A stretch of 64,000 nt of DNA from Roseibium sp. Sym1 (GTDB lineage: Bacteria > Pseudomonadota > Alphaproteobacteria > Rhizobiales > Stappiaceae). This document shows, piece by piece, positions 57,321-64,000 of the stretch; the stretch's first letter is position 1, and each line of letters starts with the position of its first letter. The stretch is from positions 2,764,501-2,828,500 of the forward strand of contig NZ_CP114786.1 in the NCBI RefSeq assembly GCF_027359675.1. The letters are read 5' to 3'. The position numbers and the translations under genes were made by a program. The notes under the pieces are model-generated. The model ran no database searches. It saw only the letters and a program-made list of their open reading frames with translations, and had not been told where the DNA came from.

Positions 57321-59726
57321 TCACCGGATATAGGCATCGGTCAGCTCCACGGAGAGATGGGCAATCTGGTCCCTGAGCTCTCCAAGCTTTTCGGGAACAA
57401 GCGTGTCGGGAGTGGAGATGGCCAGGCTGGTGTGGATCTGCAGCACGGAGCGCGCGAGTTCCGACAGGTGGCCGTTTTCCGACGATCCCGGCAACACGCC
57501 GACGTGATCCTTCATGTCGTTCAACTGGTAGAGCACGGAGCGCGGGTTCTTGGTGTCCATCGCCAGGAGGTCGAGCACGGTGGACTGGCTGAGGGAGACC
57601 GCGTAGCGCCGGCTCATCGACATGGCACTGTCGCCGACCTCCAGCAGCAGTTCCAGGGCACCTTCCGGCGCGTCCTCGGCCGTGAACTCGGCCAGAAGGT
57701 CGGCCATCCGGTGGGCGCGCTCCAGGGCCCGGCCAATACTCAGGAACCGCCAGCCGGTAAAGCGGTACATGTTCTCGTGCACCAGTCCCGAAAAGCCGGT
57801 GATCTTGCGCAGCAGCAGCCCCATGGCACGGGTCACGTCCGCGCTGTCGCGCATCGTTCTCCTGGCGCCGTTGGCGGACTGCGCGAGGTCGTTGAGGGCC
57901 AGCCAGCCGTCGACGGAAAAACGGTCGCGCACCTTGGACGCACTGGCAACGGCCGATTGCAGCATCTCGCAGAGGCCTTCGGGAACAGGCTCGACCGGTG
58001 CCACACCGATCTTGTCCAGGAATTCGCCTGCCTGGGCCACCAGCGGTGCCTCCGGATCGGCCGTTTCCAGTAAGCGCGCGTGATAGGCGCGCAGCAGCCG
58101 CACGGCGCCCTCGGCGCGCTCCACGTAACGGCCGAGCCAGAACAGGTTGTCGGCGGCACGGGACGGCAGGGCTCCGCTCTGGGTCTTGAAGAACGGCGAT
58201 TCCGTCTGGTGCAGAAGGGTTTCCTTGACTGGTTTCTGCCCGGCGACGATCCAGACATCCGCCGCGGAGCCGCCCGCCTGCATCGCGATTGCGCTGGCAT
58301 CCTCCGTCCGGCCGATCCTGGCAAAGCCGCCGGACATGACTTCCCAGCCGTTGGCGGTGCGGGCCAGAAAGACGCGCAGGCTCATCGGCCGTGGCAGCAG
58401 CTGCCCGTCATGATAGGCAGGTGTCGTCGACAGCGTGACCGCTTCCTGGCCGACCAGATTGCTGGCCCTGCCGTCGATCCAGGATTCCAGGTTGCCCTGG
58501 CTTCGCTCGTGAAAGTCCTTGCCGATGAAGTCCGTCTGGGCCGAGGTGAAGGGCAGCGCGGTGCTCAGTGCCGGGCTGAACATCATGGTTTCGGCGTGTT
58601 CCTTGACATAGTCCCGCGTCGAGGTCTCGCCGCACCACCATGTCGCGACATTCGGAATCTTCAGCGGTTCGCCCATAAGGTGTTCGCAAATGCGGGGCAG
58701 GAAGGCCAGCAGCGCACGGGTTTCCAGGAAGCCCGAGCCAAGGGCGTTGACCATCGTGACTGTGCCCTGGCGGACCGCCTGTACCAGCCCCGGCGTGCCG
58801 ATCTGCGACGTCTCGTTCAGTTCGAGGGGATCCGTCCAGCTTGCGTCCTGACGCCGCCACAGCACGCTGACGGGTTTCAGGCCCGCGACGGTACGCACCA
58901 TCAGACGGTCGTTCTCGACGGTCAGGTCTTCGCCTTCAAGCAGCATGAAGCCGAGATAGCGGGCGATATAGGCGTGTTCGAAATAGGTGTCGTTCAGCGG
59001 CCCGGGAGTCAGGATCGACACCCGGCTGTCGGGCTCGCCGCGCAGGTCGACAAGGTGATCCCGGAAGCGGCGGAAGAACCCGGCCAGCCGGTGAACATTC
59101 GCCCTTGCGAAGAACTCGTTGAAGACGCGCCCCGTGGCCACACGGTTTTCCAGCGCGAAACCGGCGCCGGAGGGCGCCTGCGCCCGGTCCGACAGCACCC
59201 ACCAGGTGCCGTCCGGCCCGCGGCCGATCTCGAAGGCCAGAAAATGCAGGAAATGACCGGACCGGGGCTCGACACCCACCAGCGGGCGCTGCCATTCCGG
59301 GCTCTTCGCGACAAGGTTCGCCGGCAGCAGCCGGTCGGAGACAAGCCGGTTCGGGCCGTAAAGATCGGCAACCACCTGCTCCAGCAGTTCCGCGCGCTGG
59401 ACAAGCCCGTCCGAAATCACCTGCCAGTCGTCCTGGCTTATGATGACGGGAATATGGCTGAACGGCCATTCCCGCTCATTCGGGCCATCCTGGCCGTATT
59501 GGCGGAAATAGACGCCGGCATCGTTGAGATACTGATTGCCGCGCGCGAAGCGTTCGAGGATCGTCTCCGGCGACAGGCCGGACAGATGATCGAGAAAGGG
59601 CCGCCAGACCGGCCGCACCCGGCCGTCGGGATAAAGCAGCTCGTCGGAAACCCCCGGAAAAGGGCGATAAGCCTTCAACAGGCTGTAATCTTGCGCTCCT
59701 TTTTCAGTGTCTTCGTCCAGGCTCAT
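57321..59726 (-). CDS. Circularly permuted ATP-grasp / alpha-E domain fusion
   Basis: An 801-aa fusion of two proteins that are often separate. Residues ~20-490 are the circularly permuted ATP-grasp domain (formerly DUF404/407): YLNDAGVYFRQYG, LTPGPLNDTYFEHAYIARYLG, VNALGSGFLETRALLAFLPRICE. Residues ~510-800 are the helical alpha-E domain (DUF403): LPSRAADNLFWLGRYVERAEG, GWRFLSIGRALERAHRMADLL. ATP-grasp enzymes form amide bonds between a carboxylate and an amine, so a peptide ligase is predicted. Neighbours are two transglutaminase-type proteins. Confidence 0.9.
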   Translation of the reverse strand: MSLDEDTEKGAQDYSLLKAYRPFPGVSDELLYPDGRVRPVWRPFLDHLSGLSPETILERFARGNQYLNDAGVYFRQYGQDGPNEREWPFSHIPVIISQDDWQVISDGLVQRAELLEQVVADLYGPNRLVSDRLLPANLVAKSPEWQRPLVGVEPRSGHFLHFLAFEIGRGPDGTWWVLSDRAQAPSGAGFALENRVATGRVFNEFFARANVHRLAGFFRRFRDHLVDLRGEPDSRVSILTPGPLNDTYFEHAYIARYLGFMLLEGEDLTVENDRLMVRTVAGLKPVSVLWRRQDASWTDPLELNETSQIGTPGLVQAVRQGTVTMVNALGSGFLETRALLAFLPRICEHLMGEPLKIPNVATWWCGETSTRDYVKEHAETMMFSPALSTALPFTSAQTDFIGKDFHERSQGNLESWIDGRASNLVGQEAVTLSTTPAYHDGQLLPRPMSLRVFLARTANGWEVMSGGFARIGRTEDASAIAMQAGGSAADVWIVAGQKPVKETLLHQTESPFFKTQSGALPSRAADNLFWLGRYVERAEGAVRLLRAYHARLLETADPEAPLVAQAGEFLDKIGVAPVEPVPEGLCEMLQSAVASASKVRDRFSVDGWLALNDLAQSANGARRTMRDSADVTRAMGLLLRKITGFSGLVHENMYRFTGWRFLSIGRALERAHRMADLLAEFTAEDAPEGALELLLEVGDSAMSMSRRYAVSLSQSTVLDLLAMDTKNPRSVLYQLNDMKDHVGVLPGSSENGHLSELARSVLQIHTSLAISTPDTLVPEKLGELRDQIAHLSVELTDAYIR

Positions 59727-59762
59727 GCGTCATTTTCCATACGGCTGGTCGCTGGTCGACCG

Positions 59763-62700
59763 TCAGACATTCTGCGGTCTGCGCAGGTCCAAGGTCAACG
59801 GAAACTCCGGATGGGGGCGCTCAAGGCCGGGCATGTAGAGACCGGGCGTGTGGCCGTGAGGCTCGAACCGGGCCAGACGCCGGGCTTCCGCCTCGTTGCC
59901 ATTGACCGGGAAGGTTTCATAATTGCGCCCGCCCGGATGGGCAACATGATAAACACATCCGCCGAGGGCCCGCCCGCTCCAACGGTCGAAAATGTCGAAG
60001 GTCAGCGGGGCATCGACCGGGTGGACCGGATGCAGGGCCATGGCGGGCTGCCAGGCCTTGTAGCGGACCCCCGCGACCGAGACACCGTTGGTCTCGGTTT
60101 TCTGCAGGGGCATCGTGCGGCCGTTGCAGGTCACCGCATAGCGGTCCGGATCGCTGCAGGTCAGCTTGACCTGAAGACGTTCCGTCGAACTGTCGGTGTA
60201 GCGCACGGTGCCGCCGATGGCACCGGTTTCACCCAGAACATGCCAGGGCTCGAGGGCCTGGCGCAGCTCCAGGTGCACACCGTCGACCTCGATCTCGCCA
60301 CAGAACGGGAAGCGGAATTCCGCCTGGGCCTCGAACCAGTCGGATCGCATCTGGAAACCGTGATGGTCCAGATCGCGCAGGACATCCAGGAAGTCGGTCC
60401 AGACGTAATGCGGCAGCATGAAACGGTCATGCAGGGCCGTGCCCCAACGGGTCAGGTTGCCGGAAAGCGGCTGCTGCCACAGCCGGGCGACCAGGGCCCG
60501 AAGAAGCAGTTGCTGGGCGAGACTCATGCGCGGATCGGGCGGCATTTCGAAGCCGCGGAACTCGACGAGCCCGAGGCGCCCGGTCGGGCCGTCGGGAGAA
60601 TAGAGCTTGTCGATGCAGATCTCGGCCCGGTGGGTGTTGCCGGTGACATCCACCAGGAGATTGCGCAGCAGCCGGTCGACCAGCCAGGGGAAGGGCGCCT
60701 GCCCTTCATGCGGCCGGTGGATCTGGGACAGGGCGACTTCAAGTTCGTAAAGACCGTCATGCCGGGCCTCGTCGACACGCGGTGCCTGCGAGGTCGGCCC
60801 GATGAAGAGACCCGAGAACAGGTAGGACAGGCTCGGGTGGCGTTGCCAGTGCAGGATCAGGCTGCGCAGCAGGTCGGGACGGCGCAGGAACGGGCTGTCG
60901 AGCGGTGTCGCACCACCGACGACCACATGGTTGCCGCCGCCGGTGCCGGTGTGTTTGCCGTCGATCATGAACTTGTCGGCGCCGAGCCTTGTCTGGCGGG
61001 CATCCTCGTAGACACCCTCGGTGATCGCCACACAGTCCTGCCAACTGGACGCGGGATGGATGTTGACCTCGATGACGCCCGGGTCCGGAGCAACCCTTAT
61101 GACATTCATGCGCGGATCGGTGGGGGGCGGATAGCCCTCGATATGCACCGGCAGGCCGAGATCCGCTGCGGCCGCTTCGGCAACGGAAACAAGTTCCAGG
61201 TAATCCTCGAGCCGCTCCACGGGCGGCATGAAAACGCACAGGCGGCCGTCACGGGGTTCGACCGACAAGGCGGTCCGGATCGCGCCGTCATCGGTTTCGC
61301 CTTTGGTCAGCGTCTGCTCGCGTCGGTCTTGCTGGGGGGAGCCGGCGTTGAAATGGGCGACGTCCTGGACCCTGTCCGGTTTCGGTCCGGCCGGAAATTC
61401 CGGCAGGGGATCGCGCGGCACGGTCGGGTCGGCAATGTTTGTATAGGGATATTGCGACGGCGGCACGTGGGGCAGCGATTCCAGGGGAATGCGGTAGCCG
61501 GCGGGGCTGTCGCCGGGCACCAGGAACAGTGCTTCCCGGCGCAGTTTCCAGCGCTCGGAGCGCCACCGCTTGCCGGAAGCCCTGGACTGCCAGCGCTGCA
61601 CCGGCAACACATGGCCGGCCGGTTTCGACAGGCCGCGATCGAACACGCGGGCAATACGATGCCGGGCCTCGGCGTCTTCCAGTTTCGAGTTATCCGGAGT
61701 GACGTTTTCGGGAAGATTGGCTTCCTTGACCAGCCAGACCGCGGGGTCCTCGTAGGCGGGAACGACATATTCCGGGTCGATCTCCAGCTTGCCGGCAATC
61801 GCCTTCATCAGGGCTTCCGCCTTCTCGGCATCCGCGCCGGTGTCCTGGCCCTCGTCGGCAATCAGCGCCGGATCGTGCCAGATCGGTTTTTCGTCCCGGC
61901 GCCAGTAAAGCGAGAACGTCCAGCGCGGCAGGGTCTCGCCCGGATACCACTTGCCCTGGCCGTAGTGCAGGAATCCCCCGGGAGCGAAGCGGTCGCGCAG
62001 GCGGCGGATCAGGCTGTCAGCCAAGTCACGCTTGGTGGGGCCGACCGCGTCGGTGTTCCATTCCGCGGATTCAAAATCGTCGATCGAGACGAAGGTCGGT
62101 TCGCCGCCCATGGTCAGGCGGACGTCTTCCTGGGCAAGAATCCGGTCGACCTTGTCGCCCATCTGGTTGAGGGCGGTCCAGGCGTCGTCGGAGAAGGGCT
62201 TGGTGATCCGCGGGTGTTCTGCGACCCGGGCGACCTTCATGTCGAATTCAAAGTCGACATCCGCCTTGCTGGCCATGCCGACGATCGGCGCCGCGTTGGT
62301 GTAGTGCGGGGTGGCGGCCAGCGGGATATGGCTCTCGCCGGTCAAGAGGCCGGAAGTCGGATCGAGCCCGATCCAGCCCGCGCCGGGCAGATAGACTTCG
62401 GCCCAGGCATGCAGGTCGGTGAAATCGTGATCAGTGCCCGACGGGCCGTCAAGGGCCTCCAGGTCCGGTTTCAGCTGGATGAGATAACCGGAGACGAACC
62501 GGGCAGCGAACCCGAGATGTCTGAGGGCCTGTACGAGAAGCCAGCTGGAGTCCCGACAGGAGCCGGTGCCTTTCTCGAAGGTCTCTTCGGGTGTCTGGAC
62601 GCCCGGTTCCATGCGGATGACATAGCCGACCGCCTCGGACACGCGCGCGTTCAGCATCACGATGAAGTCGACCGTGCGCAGCTCGTCCCTCGGGATGGTT

Positions 62701-63095
62701 TCCAGGAAGGCCTTCATGCGCGGGCCGGTCGGGTCCAGGCGCCGGTAGATCTGCAGGTCTTCGCTGAGTTCGGGCGGATAGTCGAAGGGCCAGGTCTCCG
62801 CGCGTTCCTCGACGAAGAAATCGAACGGATTGTAGACCGACATGTCGGCGACCAGGTCGACCTCGATCTTGAATTCGCGCACCGGCTCGGGAAAGACGAA
62901 GCGCGCCAGCCAGTTGCCGTAGGGATCCTGCTGGTGATTGACGAAGTGGCCGGACGGCGAAACCTTCAGGGAATGCGACAGCACCTTCGTGCGGCTATGC
63001 GGTGCGGGACGGAGCCGGATAACCTGCGGGCTCAACGTGACCGGACGGTCGTACCGGTAGTGGGTAAGATGATAAATGCTTGCTCGTATAGACAT
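59763..63095 (-). CDS. Transglutaminase-like / DUF2126 large fusion protein
   Basis: A 1110-aa protein. Residues ~1-290 are transglutaminase-like, with N-terminal beta domain, Cys in [13 protein letters not shown], His in [12 protein letters not shown] and Asp in GLDPTSGLL. Residues ~300-1100 are DUF2126, including [44 protein letters not shown] and [20 protein letters not shown], which resembles the catalytic core of amidoligase/glutamine-synthetase-like folds. ATG at 63093-63095 with AGGA upstream. First gene of the three-gene cluster with ATP-grasp/alpha-E and a second transglutaminase. The product is unknown. Confidence 0.92.
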   Translation of the reverse strand: MSIRASIYHLTHYRYDRPVTLSPQVIRLRPAPHSRTKVLSHSLKVSPSGHFVNHQQDPYGNWLARFVFPEPVREFKIEVDLVADMSVYNPFDFFVEERAETWPFDYPPELSEDLQIYRRLDPTGPRMKAFLETIPRDELRTVDFIVMLNARVSEAVGYVIRMEPGVQTPEETFEKGTGSCRDSSWLLVQALRHLGFAARFVSGYLIQLKPDLEALDGPSGTDHDFTDLHAWAEVYLPGAGWIGLDPTSGLLTGESHIPLAATPHYTNAAPIVGMASKADVDFEFDMKVARVAEHPRITKPFSDDAWTALNQMGDKVDRILAQEDVRLTMGGEPTFVSIDDFESAEWNTDAVGPTKRDLADSLIRRLRDRFAPGGFLHYGQGKWYPGETLPRWTFSLYWRRDEKPIWHDPALIADEGQDTGADAEKAEALMKAIAGKLEIDPEYVVPAYEDPAVWLVKEANLPENVTPDNSKLEDAEARHRIARVFDRGLSKPAGHVLPVQRWQSRASGKRWRSERWKLRREALFLVPGDSPAGYRIPLESLPHVPPSQYPYTNIADPTVPRDPLPEFPAGPKPDRVQDVAHFNAGSPQQDRREQTLTKGETDDGAIRTALSVEPRDGRLCVFMPPVERLEDYLELVSVAEAAAADLGLPVHIEGYPPPTDPRMNVIRVAPDPGVIEVNIHPASSWQDCVAITEGVYEDARQTRLGADKFMIDGKHTGTGGGNHVVVGGATPLDSPFLRRPDLLRSLILHWQRHPSLSYLFSGLFIGPTSQAPRVDEARHDGLYELEVALSQIHRPHEGQAPFPWLVDRLLRNLLVDVTGNTHRAEICIDKLYSPDGPTGRLGLVEFRGFEMPPDPRMSLAQQLLLRALVARLWQQPLSGNLTRWGTALHDRFMLPHYVWTDFLDVLRDLDHHGFQMRSDWFEAQAEFRFPFCGEIEVDGVHLELRQALEPWHVLGETGAIGGTVRYTDSSTERLQVKLTCSDPDRYAVTCNGRTMPLQKTETNGVSVAGVRYKAWQPAMALHPVHPVDAPLTFDIFDRWSGRALGGCVYHVAHPGGRNYETFPVNGNEAEARRLARFEPHGHTPGLYMPGLERPHPEFPLTLDLRRPQNV

Positions 63096-63209
63096 TTCCT
63101 GGTCCTGATCCGCTTCGGCTCAAACGCGCGGGCTCAGGTTTTCACAAAATGACACACTGCACCATGTCTTTCTGCAAGCGGTCTGCCCGGTCTTCGCTCA
63201 GCTCTTCGC

Positions 63210-64000
63210 TCAGCTGCCGTCCCCGGGAGGAACAAGTGAGGCGGTGGCCGGGTCAAACCAGAAGGACGGGACGTCCAGTGGTGTCGCCGCGCTCAGATTG
63301 GGATTGGTGACCGAAAAGATCTTGCGCGTCGACAACCGGGCGCGCTCGATGTCCTCGCGGTGGTAATCCAGGAAATGGCGGTCAAAGGATCCGTCGGCAA
63401 TCATCTTTTTCAGGCCTGTCTCAATCCGCCTGGCGAGGTCGGGATGCGCGGGGCTGACAAAGAAATAGGTCGGCAGCGGAATGAACAGGCACAGACCGTC
63501 CTCGACCACCAGGTTTTCGTTTTCTGCCGAAAAGGCATCCTGCTCGCGGAAAGCCTCGTTGATGCCCCGTCCGAACGTGATGAACCGCCTGAGCTTCAGC
63601 ATCTTGAACAGTGCGGAATAGTCGGGATTGGTGATAACCGTGAAACCGTTTTCTTCCAGCACGCGCCGGGTCGACCATTGTGCGCCCGATCCGGTCGGGA
63701 AGGCCTTGAGATCTTCTAGCGTTTTCACCTCGGACAAAGCCGGCTGGTCCTGCCGGTTGATCAGAAACAGCCTGTATCCCTGGATGCCCTTCCTTATGGG
63801 GATGCGGATGGTCAGAAGCTGGTCCTCCCATCCCGGTTTCGGTGCTTCCGCGATAACATGGATCGATTGGCCCGCAATCAGTTCCTGCAGCAGCCGGTCG
63901 CGTGAAAAACGTTCTTTCGCCCGGACGACCGTGTCCTGCGATCCACTGGCCTCAAGGCTCTTTTCGAGCAGTTGTTCGACATAGAGGTAGCGCTGGTCCT
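63210..64000 (-). CDS. Periplasmic solute-binding-like protein (partial, N-terminus missing)
   Basis: The last ~263 residues are present; the start lies beyond base 64000, and the frame enters the window two bases in with DQRYLYVEQLLEKSLEASG. IPIRKGIQGYRLFLIN, LEDLKAFPTGSGAQW, the lobe-crossing LRRFITFGRGINEAF and TYFFVSPAHPDLARRIETGLKKMIADG follow the pattern of family 3 (amino-acid-type) solute-binding domains. No transporter genes are adjacent, so it may be an orphan receptor or part of a sensor. Membership is moderately certain; ligand is unknown. Confidence 0.7.
   Translation of the reverse strand, partial: DQRYLYVEQLLEKSLEASGSQDTVVRAKERFSRDRLLQELIAGQSIHVIAEAPKPGWEDQLLTIRIPIRKGIQGYRLFLINRQDQPALSEVKTLEDLKAFPTGSGAQWSTRRVLEENGFTVITNPDYSALFKMLKLRRFITFGRGINEAFREQDAFSAENENLVVEDGLCLFIPLPTYFFVSPAHPDLARRIETGLKKMIADGSFDRHFLDYHREDIERARLSTRKIFSVTNPNLSAATPLDVPSFWFDPATASLVPPGDGS

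Noticed and set aside
58080..63152. A 1690-codon open frame on the plus strand
   Set aside because: It is fully antisense to three well-recognised minus-strand genes (ATP-grasp/alpha-E and transglutaminase-DUF2126 proteins). High GC leaves stop-free antisense frames; the translation has no recognisable domain and no ribosome-binding site.

Overview
The window looks like chromosomal DNA of an alphaproteobacterium, most likely Hyphomicrobiales and possibly a marine Stappiaceae (Roseibium/Labrenzia type). Grounds: high GC, tightly overlapping ATGA/GTGA operons, a short-form ALA synthase (hemA), an RpiR-controlled inositol-type locus, and many alphaproteobacterial-style intergenic palindromic repeats. 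The taxon is inferred from gene content, not from a marker search. No rRNA, tRNA, CRISPR, phage or conjugation genes were seen. The only mobile element is one intact IS4-family insertion sequence.

Layout. (1) 1-6.2 kb: a CUT2 sugar/polyol ABC transporter (ATPase cut by the window edge, permease, binding protein), an RpiR regulator and two Gfo/Idh/MocA dehydrogenases. Two GGAA-N6-TTCC-type operators sit in the two promoter regions. (2) 6.4-7.1 kb: a DsbA/FrnE-like protein, then 640 bp of interspersed repeats. (3) 7.7-20.3 kb: a galactoside island. An IclR regulator and an MsmK-type ATPase face a long minus-strand operon holding a CUT1 binding protein, two permeases, GH36 alpha-galactosidase, SDR sugar dehydrogenase, DgoK, DgoA, SMP-30 lactonase and GH42 beta-galactosidase. 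Together these give galactoside uptake, hydrolysis and the De Ley-Doudoroff route, except that galactonate dehydratase is absent here. (4) 20.6-21.9 kb: the IS element, inserted inside the hairpin of an interspersed repeat.

(5) 22.2-28.2 kb: a Liv-type (HAAT) ABC transporter with an alpha/beta hydrolase. (6) 28.4-37.3 kb: a redox cluster in which three different proteins carry Rieske [2Fe-2S] domains: a ferric-reductase-like membrane protein, a ThDP (TPP) enzyme and a glutamate-synthase-like FMN/Fe-S enzyme. Small membrane proteins, a CPA1 antiporter and a DUF1194 protein accompany them. This is the best candidate for an undescribed system. (7) 37.8-43.6 kb: hemA with an FNR/FixK-type box; a TetR regulator with a CoA-ligase/crotonase/double-hotdog operon; a DUF427 protein. 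The TetR promoter and the Liv promoter 17 kb away share an identical 20-bp perfect palindrome, so they are probably one regulon.

(8) 43.8-54.8 kb: glycerate 2-kinase, CofD/YvcK-like protein and RbsD, then a LacI-controlled CUT1 transporter with a GH63-type glycosylglycerate hydrolase. The permeases are unusual: one carries a DUF11-like periplasmic domain, its partner a membrane-spanning N-terminal extension. The likely role is import of glucosyl- or mannosyl-glycerate, hydrolysis to hexose plus glycerate, and phosphorylation of glycerate. (9) 54.8-64 kb: a trypsin-like protease, then a transglutaminase / circularly permuted ATP-grasp-alpha-E / transglutaminase-DUF2126 cluster predicted to make or cleave peptide/amide products, and a partial periplasmic binding-type protein.
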